The position numbers were made by a program, and so were the translations under genes. 64,000 nt of DNA from Limnomonas spitsbergensis (Eukaryota > Chlorophyta > Chlorophyceae > Chlamydomonadales): positions 3,844,001 to 3,908,000 of the forward strand of contig JAYJMM010000117.1 of assembly GCA_037349105.1 (NCBI GenBank), given 5' to 3'. Below, piece after piece: positions 35,441-47,500 of the stretch; positions within the stretch are counted from its first letter, which is position 1; every line of letters begins with the position of its first letter. The notes below the pieces were generated by a model that saw only the letters and a list, made by a program, of their open reading frames with translations, searched no databases and was not told where the DNA came from.

Positions 35441-35799
35441 CACCACCTTCAGAGCTGTTACGCCAAATGCGCTTGGTGAGCTAGAGAAGGGATCGGGCGT
35501 TTACAGCCTCTGTTTGGTCTAGCCTTTGACGCGCGTCCAACCTCTGTCGCTCGCCCGACCTTTGACGTTCAGTGACCATTGATCACACTATTTGATCATG
35601 TTCGTCTAAAAGCTGTACAATTCGCTCGCTAGAGAACTTTTGCTGAAACTTTTCCTCTGCACTTTTAAGTGGCCGATCAATGACAAATGCCTATGCACGT
35701 CAGCTTTCCAGATTTACAAATTCCATAAATGCACCCTTACATGACATCACGCACATCCTTCCTGCATTCAGGGTGGGGGACCTTCGGGCATTTAAAGTT

Positions 35800-35940
35800 T
35801 GCGAAGGTTTTACATTCCAGCGGAGCATCACATTTCATGCAAGGGACAGGTGCCTGTAAAGCGGTACGGGCACGAAATAAACTAGGTGACAGCGAGCAAA
35901 ATATCAGTGCCCCCTGGGCAGGCACCTGACACACAACCGC
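35800..35940 (+). mobile_element. Dispersed repeat family B, long copy
   Basis: GAAGGTTTTACATTCCAGCG, GAGCATCACATTTCATGCAA, GTGCCTGTAAAGCGGTACGG and the end block CCCCCTGGGCAGGCACCTGA then CACACAACC parallel the copy at 19,711-19,860 along about 140 bp. This supports a defined element rather than chance similarity. Confidence 0.6.
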
Positions 35941-36341
35941 AATTCAATGCGTGGTGCACCCATTTAGTTCATATACCGTATCTGAAATGAGGTTATGCAA
36001 GCTACAATTCCGATGAAGTTGAGTGCCACAGACAATCGATGCCACAACATTTGGTTTTCTTTCAGGTCTATGGCCCACTCATGTGGCGCTGAATGCTCCA
36101 TCTAAGCAGCATCCATACAGATCATGCTCACAATTTGAACAACAGCATTATGCGTCTCTGCCATTACTTGAACGCATCCTACTTAGATCCTGCTGTGTAC
36201 CTTCGCACATTCGCATTCGTAATTTTGTATACAATATGCACGTTCTGGCCTAAGGCACCCACATCAGGCATCGATAGTTACAGCAAAAGGTTGATGCCGA
36301 AATTCATGGAAAGTGTAAAATTGTCTTTTGTTCCAGATCAA

Positions 36342-36379
36342 GTATACACGTGCGGGCAACTGTGCGGGCACGTGTATAC
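36342..36379. repeat. Perfect 12-bp inverted repeat
   Basis: GTATACACGTGC (36,342-36,353) and GCACGTGTATAC (36,368-36,379) are exact reverse complements around a 14-base spacer GGGCAACTGTGCGG. Weaker complementarity (TTTTGT versus ACAAAA) extends outside. It could be a hairpin or a foldback remnant. No adjacent gene suggests a regulatory role. Confidence 0.6.
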
Positions 36380-37184
36380 CAGACAAAAAAAATATGTGCA
36401 CACATGTTAACATCCTGTCCATGCAGGCCAGGGGTGATACACATGACTAAATCAGACAGGCCCGTGCTTAATGGAACAGCCAAGACAGGGCACAACTGCC
36501 CTTACTGGGACCACGAAACACGATGCAACGCGCAAACTATAATGAAGTGGACAAATGTGCTTACAATGGAGCACCTGTACTGTTTATGAACATGTATGTT
36601 CATGAATCTGATTGTTACTTCAAAATGACCAGGGCAGAAAGAGTAGCATGACACAAACATACAGGGCCACTGCCGGCAAGATGAGGGCCATATTTACAGG
36701 GAGTTCCAGAGATATGACACAACTTATGAAGCTGCTTCGTAAATGGAGGTAAAGCTCCTCTCTTAAGTGGAGGCAAAAGAAGCTTTGCAATAAGTCATGT
36801 TGACCTGATTGATCCTGCTTTTCATTTGGGTGTAGCTGACAGTTAGGCTGATACAACCAGGCTGGTACAACAGCCCAGTACATCTAAGCCGGCAAAAGAA
36901 GGCGGTACGATACACCGATCCTTGACTACCAGTACAATGATATTATTCCCTGAATATAAGTACAGATTTATGGCCCATCCGCCGCGTGCGACTCGCTTTG
37001 ACTTTGTATGCAATGTGCATACAGTGAATTGCCATGTCAGCTCGCCATAGGCACCAAAGCCTGACAGTAAGGATTCTGGAAGCAGCAGGTTGTAACGTTT
37101 CTCTTCACATTTCTCAAATGTGCATTCATTGTGCCGCAACGAACCTGCGAACAGCGAAGCCCTGAACCAGGCTACACCAGCAAC

Positions 37185-38084
37185 TTAGAACGCTTCAATC
37201 AGTCCAGAGGCTACCTCAGACAGTGAGGTGTCTTCCTCCTCAAGCCAATCAACATCCATTGGGTATTGAATGTCGTGGGAACAAAGCAAGATCTCCCCGC
37301 CGCCGCCGCCGCCGCCGCTGCTGCTGCTTACACAGACGCGTCTGATGACGTCAGCATAAGCGGCGGCGGACACGTCTCCGGAGCAGCTAGAACCCCTGCT
37401 GCTGCTAGCATGGCTGTCTTCCTGTTGAGCTAGCACAGAGGAGACGTCAGCTTGGGGCAGAAAAATGGGGCAGACCTTTATGCAAGCTGCCCCAACATCG
37501 GGGCAGTGTGCCGGGCGGATGGGCCGGCGGACAGGCTGCAGGTCTCTAACGGCCGCTGCTTGCCCTTGGACCACCGCAGTCTGTAACGGTCCGACTGCTT
37601 TTGTTTGCCGCTGCTGCTTTGACAACTTGTAATCCTGCAGCACCTGGATGAGCTCTTTGAGGCGGTCTTCGTCCTGGCGCTTCTGATACAGGATCTCACG
37701 CAGTAACTGAAGCTCCTGTGCTTGGCTGGTGATGCGAAGCCCCTGGCGCGCAACTAGCAGCAGGGAATTTTCATCCTGTGCCCCGCTGTGCAGGCGTCCG
37801 TTTGCTGCCTCCAGGTCCTCTTTCGTCACGGCCAGAGCAGCCTGAGCCATGTTGGCCTTGTCGTACGCTGATATCAGCGTGGTGGATTGTCGCTGGAGCA
37901 CGGAGCGCTGCTCATGGTTTTCGTTTTGGAGTTGTGACACGACGGTCTCCAGTTCAATGATGCGCTGCGTTAGCAGCTGCTCCCGAAAGTTGAAGGCGCA
38001 GGTGCGGACGTCAGATGCGGATGCGTTTTGATGTGCTTTCATCGTTGTTGCATCATGACGCATGTCTTCCACGCTCAACATCAT
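37185..38084 (-). CDS. Coiled-coil protein, unrecognised (single exon, 299 aa)
   Basis: An uninterrupted ATG-to-TAA frame encodes 299 residues. Residues about 35-160 are rich in Leu, Gln, Glu and Lys with heptad-like spacing (QRIIELETVVSQLQNENHEQ, then a second segment with LQLLREILYQKRQDEDRLKE), predicting a long coiled coil. A basic, proline-containing linker follows (QPVRRPIRPAH). The C-terminal third holds serine runs, a glycine run and an acidic end (DVDWLEEEDTSLSE). The length, clear strand bias of the composition and a true ATG favour a real gene, but I recognise no family. Additional exons on either side cannot be excluded. A cytoskeletal or scaffold role would be typical of such proteins but is not shown. 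Confidence 0.6.
   Translation of the reverse strand: MMLSVEDMRHDATTMKAHQNASASDVRTCAFNFREQLLTQRIIELETVVSQLQNENHEQRSVLQRQSTTLISAYDKANMAQAALAVTKEDLEAANGRLHSGAQDENSLLLVARQGLRITSQAQELQLLREILYQKRQDEDRLKELIQVLQDYKLSKQQRQTKAVGPLQTAVVQGQAAAVRDLQPVRRPIRPAHCPDVGAACIKVCPIFLPQADVSSVLAQQEDSHASSSRGSSCSGDVSAAAYADVIRRVCVSSSSGGGGGGGEILLCSHDIQYPMDVDWLEEEDTSLSEVASGLIEAF
37296..37330. repeat. GCC/GCT triplet run (coding)
   Basis: A run of CCGCCG followed by CTGCTG on the plus strand encodes the glycine run and preceding serines of the coiled-coil protein. It is a small in-frame triplet expansion. Confidence 0.8.
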
Positions 38085-41000
38085 GAAGGGCCTGTGAGAG
38101 TGTGAAGAAACTAGGGAGATTCAATAACTAATAGTATTGCTGACACGCCTGTCCATGGACCGTGGGCCTGACCTGGCGCGCATGGCAGCAACGGTCAGCA
38201 AGCAACGGCGTTCAGATACATACGCTCTGGTGGGCAAACTGGTGATTTTTAAAGAGGTATATCATGGAAGGGCACAGATGCGAAGTGCTTGCAAGCAGCG
38301 ATGTTTCTAACGTTTTGACAGTAATGTAGTGAAAGGTAGGTGGACAAGCCAAGGACAACATCACCACATCGTCAACTGGTAGCGGTAGGTGATGAGCAGT
38401 GAACATAAGGCATCGCACCGATTCATGGTCTCCTCCTTTCTGCGTTCAAGAGCAGATTTCACGTAAGGCAGCCGGTGACACTGCTTGCAGGCGGCCTGCG
38501 ATGGTTCTTGTTGCGGCTTTTAATATTCGTCTGCAGCCGTGCAAGTGTTACAGCTTATTGTGGAACGTTTGTATTTTGATGTTGGATTTTTTCGGGCAAT
38601 ACTGTTCTTACACAGATAGTGCGACGCGTTCTGGGCTTCTGTAGCATACAATTGCATGAAAGTGTGACAAGTGAGATGAACCATGACCAGTTCCACCCCG
38701 CGGACAGGATCTAGCAGGGGGATCTACCACTGTTACGGAGCGGCCGAGTCATACCCGATGGAGCATCGACCAGTCGAACAGTCGAAGTCTCGGGATCTTA
38801 CTCTTCCATCTACATTTGTGCAGTTTTAATTAGTTGATCCTGGTATATCATTGGCATTCCTTTACAAATCAGGTCTTCTGATAGAGAGGGACATGTTACA
38901 TGAAAGTGGTGCCCCTTTCAGCCAGTCAGCCCTGACCGTCTTTGCCCTGCTATCCAAAGCCAGGTCAAAAAGGGTACTACATACCTGCACGTCTCTTGCT
39001 CCGCTCAGGCCACTCACACACTGCGATTTTGTCTTTGGATTCGTGCACCACCAGACAGCATCTCTGAATGAGTGGTGCCACATCAACATACGGTCTTCTG
39101 GAGAACGACAACATCTGAAGATGGCAACTCAACATGTCGAGGCTGCCAGCAGTGCCTGTTGACCAGGCATTGTTAGCCATCATCGCTGAGTACCACAGCC
39201 CCGGGCGCACTTATTGCATCCCCATGCTTTCTCTGACACCCTCAAATCTGTCTGGTGTCACAGCCCCACGCTTGTCGCCGAACCAACAAGCAAGGGGCAG
39301 CACGGCATCATGCGCGCCTTGACACACCTGTAGAGGAGCGATGCAGCCCCTTGCTCCTCCGCCTGTCCCTCTTCGCATGGGCTGGCTGAAAGACAGAGGC
39401 CCAAGCATCTTCGTTGGTAGCTCACATAAGGTGCCCTAGGTGTCACTTTGCACGCCACATGGCACCCTAGCTCTCTTGGCCTTATGCAGTCCCGACACAC
39501 ATCGGCCATGCATTATCTTGCCGCATGCTCTTTATGGCGCCATTTGCCTGTGCTGGGACACTCTCCCCCGGCAATACATTCCTGCATGGCAGGGTGGCGC
39601 ATGGCGGACATGGGGTGGATGTTGAGGTACATGGACATGGGGGTAAACCATTCTTCCACCCGCATGCATGAGAGGATCTTCTTGCAACCCCGTCATTCGC
39701 TTATATGATTTCCCCGCTGTGCTCCCTAGAACCCTTACACACAACGGGACCTTTGTACACTGCATAGTCCAGTTTAACATCCTTTTATCATCTCGCAATA
39801 CTGGTATACATTGATGTGTTCCTTTCTTACACTGGCCTGTCATATTCGATTTATTGTCTGACTGCTTGCAGGTGATGCCGTTTGTTGTGCCACCTTCAGC
39901 CATGGTTGCCTTCTGAAAGAAAGTTGATACAAGTTGGTTGAGTGTGGGTATTTTTGTTGAGACCTTGACAACTTTACTCTGCTATGTCTTGAACTGAATA
40001 TTAGCTCTGTTGCGCTGAATTGGTAATTATGTTTTTGCATGCAGCAACTGCGTAAACTTGGCAGCTGTGGGCCAGAAAATTGAATGATGACCATGGGTGG
40101 TCGTAGTGGCTTTGTTGTTGGTTTAGTTGGGGCCCTCATCTACGTCAAGACTTCTTCCATCCCTAGACCAAGCCCAGGACACCACCTATGACCAAACCCA
40201 GGACCTGGCCCTTGAACTTGCCCAGGACCAAGCTCATTCCATCACCCTTGACCACGCCTAGAACATCGCCCTCAACCAAACCAAAGACATCGCCCTTGAC
40301 CAAGCGCAGAAACCAAGCACAATAGTCCAGCATGTATGTTCCGTAAATCGGTTTCACCTCCAACTGCCAAGCATCTGTGTGCTCTATTTGTGTGGTTGCA
40401 GCTAGCGTATCCGGCGGTGGTAAGTTGAAGTGGGCAATAGCCAGTTCAGCATGCTTTTGCATGTTTTGTTTTTCTTCTTCAGCGCGGGTGTCTCCCAGGT
40501 TTCTTGGCTCCTGGGCTACCCAGTATGACCGTTGGAGCCCAAATCCCGTAACGTTTGACAGTACCGTATTTCTGTACCGGGTAACCCTGCTTGGTTTGGT
40601 CCTTGGTTGCTGCTCTCGTGTGTTGTTGTGCCTGGTCATAGTATCTTTTGCCTGGCGTGTCGCTTCAACATGAAATGCCTGCCAGATTTTAAAGCCATGT
40701 CGTGTGGAACCATATCTGTAAGGCTATCGCTTGCAATTAGCTTTTGGCTAAGATGACAAATCCCATGCCCCCTGCCTCATCCAGGACAAGAGTTGGGGAG
40801 GGGGTCCTTGTTGCCAGGACCCCCACCCCAACGGCCCAACATGCCAATGGATGGAAACATATGCTTGTTTGGACCAGCTTGCTCTCTAATTCTCCAGCAT
40901 CGTTTTGCTGGGTCTTGTGCTGACGTGTTGGATCTATGTGGTCTACTTTTGAATAGGGGCAAGCTTGGGTGGGATGCCTTGGCTTTTGTGGAAGACGTGG

Positions 41001-42331
41001 TAGATGTCGACGAGGCGTAGATATTTTCAGAGGCTGGAACTTCCCTTATATTTATTTTCCAGCCTTCTGTTTCCTTCCTTCACTTTATCTCCCACTTTTC
41101 CTCATTTCCTTGTCCTGCCCCCTTGTGTTTGTTTCCATCTTTCCTCCCAACTCTCCAGTTTGGCGCCCTCGCAGCCGAGCCTGTTTGAGCAGGGCCCAGA
41201 GGTGTAAGGTCATTGACTTTTGAATAGGACTTTTCATATGATTGAGTTTATTGTACAAGGTGGCGATTGGGTACAGCAAAAGTTGGGCTCCCTTTGGTTG
41301 TGAATTTGGTTTCAGCAATACTGGTACATCCTGGTTTAAGTCATACTTCTTGACATCCGCTGCAGCTGCCAACAAAAATGAAGTGAGAGATCCGTGGATA
41401 GACTAGCTAGAAGGTGGCACACTTTGCAGCGGCCAATTCACATTGTGGTGGGCTCTCCCCCCCATCAAGGGATGTTCGACTTCATTGGTTTTCTTCTCAG
41501 TTTAGTAGCCGTTAACATTTCCGCACAACTCAATGACTATCGTGTGAAACTACCCAAACTCCTTTATCATTTATCAATGGCGTAGCTTGTTAAAGGATGG
41601 GCAAAGGTAAACATCAAGAGCTTGATATGGGGCATCGGTGGGGTTGGAAACCGGTACCAATTCAAGGATCCTGCGGTGCTTACCAGGCTGCTAGCAGGGC
41701 GCCATACTTGGTTATGTATATCCTGGGCTACACAGTGGCTGGACAAAAATGGTTCGTATAAGATTTCTCCTTCCTTCCTTAAATCCTCTTATGCCATGAT
41801 ACGTTAGTCGTGGCATGTTGTCACGTCAACGCTTGGCAAAGTGGAAAACCACATCCAAGGGTGGGGACCAAACAATGCATGATGTCCAACTGTCCATGTA
41901 TTCAGTGCAGCTGAATTCAAAATTATCGCATAGACAAAACAACACTTGTGAAGGTACCGAGAGCTCTAAAGAAACTCTGATATCTGCATGGTATCTGCAT
42001 GGCCTGAGGTTTTATTCAACAATAAACAGAATCTGAACACCTAACATGTTTTGTGTGTCCGCGTGCTACACATCCCATTATCCACCAACAGCGTAACACA
42101 ACGCAACTGTTTCCAATACACTTAGAGGTATGGCGATGCCCTCAGGCAGCAGCAGCGCTCTCCATGCAGGAGCCAACCAACTATTTGCCACTCCACGTGT
42201 CGCCTCAACACCTTCCACAAAGCAGAGTATGCAGGTCAAAATGATGAGGCCACCTCTGGTCCTCATCAAATACGATGATGTTGTGGAGGGCAGATTTTTT
42301 CCGAAGTTAAGACAGGTCAGCCGCGGTGCTC
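38085..42331. other. Region with no confident gene
   Basis: Two minus-strand stretches look exon-like but cannot be assembled into a gene. One is 39,040-39,190, containing PYVDVAPLIQRCCLVVHESK and ending at a GTGAGT donor near 39,025. The other is 39,330-39,390, ending at a GTGTGT donor. An open frame at 40,163-40,639 is described separately. Near 41,050-41,215 a pyrimidine tract leads into one arm of the foldback family. The remainder shows nothing recognisable. Confidence 0.4.
40163..40639 (-). CDS. Hypothetical open frame, low confidence
   Basis: A 158-residue frame whose first two-thirds has ordinary protein composition (RNLGDTRAEEEKQNMQKHAE, then LAIAHFNLPPP), faintly like a cystatin-type AxxxFN segment but without the QxVxG loop. 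The last third is a repeat-derived string of (L/V)VKGDV-like units, matching imperfect 27-33 bp repeats at about 40,160-40,315. It may be a real exon running into repeat DNA, or nothing. I do not assign a function. Confidence 0.25.
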   Translation of the reverse strand: MTRHNNTREQQPRTKPSRVTRYRNTVLSNVTGFGLQRSYWVAQEPRNLGDTRAEEEKQNMQKHAELAIAHFNLPPPDTLAATTQIEHTDAWQLEVKPIYGTYMLDYCAWFLRLVKGDVFGLVEGDVLGVVKGDGMSLVLGKFKGQVLGLVIGGVLGLV

Positions 42332-44450
42332 CTACGCGAACTCCTCCTCCTCCTCTACCTCCTCTACCTCCTCGTCTTCATCATAACCCTCCTCATCCTC
42401 CTCAGCAATGACTACAAGGACAGGCATTGAAGGTAGGGAGTTGAGGAGCACTCAGATCTTCATCACACAAGCTAGGATCACATCTCCACAATCTGTCCCT
42501 GTTGCAGTCTGTCCCTACAAAGCTGCAGTCTGCCCAGTATAAAAACTGGGCAGATTACAGCTGGGCAAACTGCAGCTTAAAAGCCTATCACGGTCCCAGT
42601 CTGCCAAGGTATCACCGCTCAACAGTCCGTCCCTATAACAGTCTGCTCTAGAGCCAACACTCAAGCAATGTCCCTTTATAAACTAGATAACCACACCAGG
42701 AAAGTTAAGGAGGCCAGGAGTGGCAACCGGTCTCTGATCTTTGCCCCCGAGCGAGCATGCGCTATCGCCCCCTGATCAGCATGCCAGGGTTTGAACTTGG
42801 AAAGGCCAACGTCAAAGTCTTGTGAACAGCTTACCAACTGCGCCCACAAGCAGAGCCTCTTACTCACCTCCATGCTCCCCGTCCTCGTTGCCCTCCCCTC
42901 CAGGCGGCACCAAGAAGACCTGACCATCTTCGCCTGGCATGACCTTGAAACCCATACTGCAAGCAATTGAAGGAAGAAGGAATATGAGGGCATTGTATTT
43001 TAAATGTGAATATAGGTGTCAACCCACGGCCATCTCTTGGATGGAGAAAACCTTCAAAGCTGGGCTACTCTATAACAGATCAGCTGGGCATGTCAATAAT
43101 GGCTCCCTCAGGGCCATCATATACGGACAGCAGTCAGCAGGCTATAGCTTTCAAGTTTCCAGGCTGGACGAGCACATGACCCATCGGCGAATGCGGATGC
43201 ATGGACACTTGCAAAGGTGATGTAGCTTCAAACACGTCAATGCCAACTATCTGGATCTTAGTTCAACAGTATGTGCATTGGATTCCATCAACTTATGCTC
43301 TAGGTCATACCCTGGCAGCACCAGGCACCAGCCCGTGCGTAAGCAATGGGAACGTGCACACTCGAGTTTTATGTACTAGTGAAGTGCTCTGTCATTGAAA
43401 AGGGGAAAAGGCTTAGCCTGTGGGCCCAGGTGCAGGACAGGAGGGCATTCCAAAACATTTAAGAGCAGCAAGGGGATGAAGGGTCATACGCGGAAGGAGC
43501 CACAGTACAGGCAGGGGGTACAGGGAGCAAAGGCTTGAAGAAGTGTACAAGCAGCCAAACATGGACACAAATGCCTTGACAGGACTTTTAATTTGGGACA
43601 GCATGAACAGGACATGGTATGCAAGTGCAAGGAAGGGGGGATGATACGTGAGAGGGTTCAGACCTGAAATCTCTAATACAAGGCAAAGGCCCATGCGTTA
43701 GCATGGCCACAGTGGCCAGATGGCCACGCAGACATGCAAGTGATGAGGATATGAGGAGGACGACAGCATAATACCAGGCCAATCAGGGGGCGCATAGAGC
43801 ATTACAGGCCTGCATTCAGTGCATGCATGCCTGTGGCCATGCAAAGCAGGGCTGCCATAGACTGAGCGGGTTAAATGGCCTTTGTGCTGTTCATGATCAA
43901 AGTATGGAAGGGAGCACTGCATGTCCTCATCACGGGTACAAGATTGTACATGGTCTTGAATCCGTAAGATTTTGCATGGTCGGGGCCGACTAAAGAAAAT
44001 AATCTGAAAAGAAAATAAGACCACTCACGACTGCAGCATCTTAAAGAAGTTCTGCTGTTCTGCTGCGTTTCCCTCGCCGCCTGCTTCTCCCTGTTCGCCC
44101 TCGACCAAAACATCGCCGTCACCCGCAGCGCTAACTTCCCCCCCTGCAGCCGCTTGCTGCTGCATCATCATCAGTTGCTGCTGCCGCTGCTGAGCCTCCT
44201 CGGTTGCAGCCTCGGTCCTAGCCTCCCGCTTGATTTTCATGTCGCGCCTGGGTGCAATTTTCGGCTGAGTTTTCGAGGGTGCAGCTGACTTGCTACTTTC
44301 AGCAGGAGGCTTGACAGGTGCTTTCTTCTTGTTCTTGAAATGTCTCCGCAAGAGATAGGCGGTGAGGCAAAGTGGGAGCAGTAGTGGCGATAACTTTTCT
44401 ACGATGAAAGACCCCCTAGACCGCATTTTGATCGATGCTACGGATGTCAT
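42332..44450 (-). CDS. Small single-pass membrane protein, unknown function (3 exons, 196 aa)
   Basis: Exons 44029-44450, 42868-42956 and 42332-42411 join with matching phases and end at TAG, giving 196 residues. After a short basic start, residues about 20-34 are hydrophobic (KLSPLLLPLCLTAYLL) and followed at once by RRHFKNKKK, so the C-terminus should face the cytosol. Next come a Lys/Pro/Ala-rich linker, a glutamine/methionine-rich helix (QQRQQQLMMMQQQ), a short conserved-looking piece (MGFKVMPGEDGQVFLVPPGG) and a strongly acidic tail (EEDEEGYDEDEEVEEVEEEE). I do not recognise the family. The ATG at 44450 lies 149 bp from the RED start on the other strand. Intron 2 contains a tRNA-like element. 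Confidence 0.65.
42777..42853 (-). other. tRNA-like element with A and B boxes (pseudo-tRNA or SINE head)
   Basis: The minus strand carries GGCGCAGTTGGTAAGC, a good RNA polymerase III A box, and about 40 bases later AGTTCAAACCCTGG, a good B box. The T-arm stem pairs 4 of 5 bases. A possible acceptor stem (CTGCTTG with CATGCTG) pairs 5 of 7 and would frame exactly 77 nt. The anticodon stem is poor, so a functional tRNA is unlikely. It lies in intron 2 of the small membrane-protein gene, same strand as the host, about 15 bp inside the donor. Confidence 0.45.
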
Positions 44451-44599
44451 CAGGTCCCGACTGCCAATATTTGGAATTCAGAGTTACACGTTCTGGGATG
44501 CAACTTGTTTCGATGAGGCAGATAGAGATGCTCCAGAACCAGGTATCAGCACTATCCTTGTTAGTTGATTGCCACGCCCTTTTTGCAGTTGAAGTGAAC
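44451..44599. promoter_or_regulatory. Shared divergent promoter region
   Basis: Only 149 bp separate the ATG of the minus-strand membrane-protein gene from the ATG of RED on the plus strand. Both 5' UTRs and promoters must fit here or overlap the genes. No TATA box is obvious. The arrangement suggests a bidirectional promoter. Confidence 0.5.
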
Positions 44600-47500
44600 A
44601 TGTCGGATCCTACTGCTACTCCGCTTTCAAATCAAGACTTCCGGAATCTTTTGGCAACTCCAAGGGCGGACCGATTCGGTTCTTCGACCCCCGCGAAAGG
44701 GAATCGAACCCCTGCTCGCCAAGGGAGTGCTACCCCTAGGACAGCAGATGCGGCCGCGAAGGCAAAGAAGCCCTATCGACCGAAACCGGAGAAGAAAGCA
44801 GGCAACGATGAAGACAAGGACGATGACGGGGAGCCTAAATACAGGTACCATGCAAAACAGTGGAGTGCAGGTTCGCCTCACTAGTAATTTACAACCGCTG
44901 TGGCTTGATCTGTTTGGCTTCGCCTACCAAAAACAGGGATCGAGCAGAGGAGCGGAGACGTGGCATCAACTCTGACTACGAGTCCGCAAATAAACTCACG
45001 GCAACAGTCACCGGCGACATCGATGTGTCTAAGCTGTCAGTGGAGGAGACGAAGTTCTTGGGAGGGGACATGGACCACACCCACATGGTGAAAGGTCTCG
45101 ACTTCGCATTGCTCCAGAAGGTATGGTGCTCACTCAAGGTCCTGCTGAGAGCATAATCAGTCTGTCTCATGTTCAGAGGCTTATGCTGCAGCCTATGCTG
45201 CATTTTTAATCGCACATGCAACATGCCATGCAGTCTTTGCAGCTTTCACCATGCAGTGCATGGAGCACTGGTACCTATGGGAGGGCCTGCCATACACTCT
45301 GCGCAGCTTTCATGGTTGTGCATGGGCAACACGTGTGTTCCATGCAAGCTCGATGACCATATGGCATAGGCTGAGACAGGCATCAAATGCAGTTCCCATG
45401 CTAACATATGCACAGAACACTGTACATGCACAGCATAGTACAGACTAGGAGAAGGATTGAACACTTCAGTGTTGAAGGCCCTAATACCTATGTTACTAAA
45501 AACAGAAAACGTCAGCCGCCATAGCCTAACTAGCTAGCCTCACTCTTTTTTGCTGGTAACAGTGCGGATGTGGCTTCAGCCCCGAGCTGCGCTGTTCCCT
45601 TAACCCGCACGCCCTTAGGGGGGCGTAGTTTTCTCTTCTCTTCTCTATGCACAGAATGTGGGTACTTGTTTTTGTCTTAGGCACTTCGAAAACCAGCACA
45701 CGCTCACTGGCTCAGGGGTTAGGAGGGCTGATGTTTAGAAACTCTTCGATGTTTGGAAAACTCTGCCAGGTTTGAATAAGGCATCCCAATGTTGAGTGCT
45801 TGCACCTATTGCGATATTCCCTGGGCATGAGGGAAATAAGTATATGCAACACATGGATCAGAATAACCAGAAGGCCAGGATACCAATGTCCACAGCATCC
45901 GCTGCTGAATCTGAATTTCTGAGCCTCAAAACTTGATTCTGTTTCTCCTGGCAGGAGCGGAGCAAAGAGCAGCGATATATGGATGAAGGATCATTAGACA
46001 CTGCACGCGCCACTGCAGCAGCCAGTGCAGCGGCAGCAGCGGCGGCCAAAGCCAGTAAAATGGGCAAGGACGCCATGGCTGCAGCAGCAGCGGCGGCAGC
46101 GACAGCGGCGATGGGCAAGGACGAAGTTGTAAAATTCAATGGGCCCATGGCCCGACACATCCACGGCCTGCTGTTCAATCCGCGGAAGGTATAACTAATA
46201 ATTCAAGCCACCTTCAAAACCCCTGTCTTTCTCTCTGCCACTTTGGATGCGGCTTGAATCTGTTGCTGCTGGCTAATGGCATGGTTTTTTTATGGCACGT
46301 CAATCCTGCAGTACGAGCGGTATGTATATGCTGCGCTGTCTTCGGGTCTACCTGGAGCTCCAGCCCTCATACACACATACCCTGGCAGTTTCAAGCAGAG
46401 TCTGTCGCTGAATGGTCCACATTGTGCAGCAATCTGCTTAGTGTAATGAGACAAGCTTGCAAACAAATGTGTATGGCACTGTTATCTCTGATCAGGGCAT
46501 AAGAGGAGCAGGAGTGTCATGTCTTTGGGGTGAATGTGCATCAGAGCTGTGGCGCATACCCCTGGACACCCATTGGGCCCCTGTTCTGTCCTTGTCCCTC
46601 GCCTCAAGCACCATCCCTCTGACAACCGTTATGTGATCCCGTGCATATCTCAGCTGCCGAGAGATTCTTGCGTTTCCTGCGTTTGCTCAGCTGCCAATAA
46701 ATTCTCATGTTTTTTGCATTTGCTCAGCTGCCAAAAAATCTTTATGCAGTCCACATTTGCTTACCTCCTCCTAACGTGGTCTACAGAAAACCGTGGCCGA
46801 GATGTTCATTCCGCGGCGCATGGCCTTTGTGTTCAACTTCCACAGCGAGGAAGACGGGCTGGACAACGAGATCCCGACGACGCTGCAGAGGTCAAAGATG
46901 GATTGCCCGCCGGTGAGGTTGGGTTGCAATGCAATGTATTGCCTGCGAGTGAGATTGGGATGGGCTATTTGTCTCTGCGGACAAACTACAGTCAGCTGTC
47001 GGTCAGCTTAGTCCTGATCCACATGACTTGAGGGCATCAGCTGGTGGGGGCTCACGTCGGATTTGGGCGTCCCAGCAGCAGCAGCAAACAGCACCAGCAA
47101 GCAGCAGCAGCAAGACGGATGGTGGATGGGGTGCTGGTGGATGCATCAAATTGTGCTGGTTGCAGTGTCAGGGACGTTTCTTTTTGCCAAAGGGGGGGCA
47201 GTGCGACATTGTGATGCACGCTGAATATTGTGAGCATGTTTTATTACGGTAGTAGTTGCCACTGGCTGGAAGGATTTCAATTTGAACTCGATAGTACCGG
47301 TACTGGATTTGTGTTGAATGAGTTAAAACTGTGAGGTGACGCCGTGACAGCGCTGCGATGTTGGGCCGAGAGGTGGCTGCTGATATTAAATTCCCATCTC
47401 AGAAGGCCACTGCCCTTCCAGCTGCAGATCTCCTTGCAACCAAGCGTGCAGGTCCGCACAAATGCTGATATTTCCCAATCTTTAATTGACTTACCCTCCT

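Larger units (their letters stand above)
32303..37184. other. Gene-poor region with mobile-element debris
   Basis: No intact gene is supported over 4.9 kb. AT content is clearly higher than in the neighbouring genes. Contents include a possible reverse-transcriptase fragment (33,085-33,178), a degenerate tandem of about 50 bp (33,890-34,090), the long family C copy (34,558-35,440), family B copies at 34,380-34,494 (reverse) and 35,800-35,940 (forward), and a perfect inverted repeat at 36,342-36,379. Confidence 0.55.

Noticed and set aside
42777..42853. Functional tRNA gene
   Set aside because: The anticodon stem does not pair well and the acceptor stem has two mismatches; only the pol III promoter boxes are convincing.
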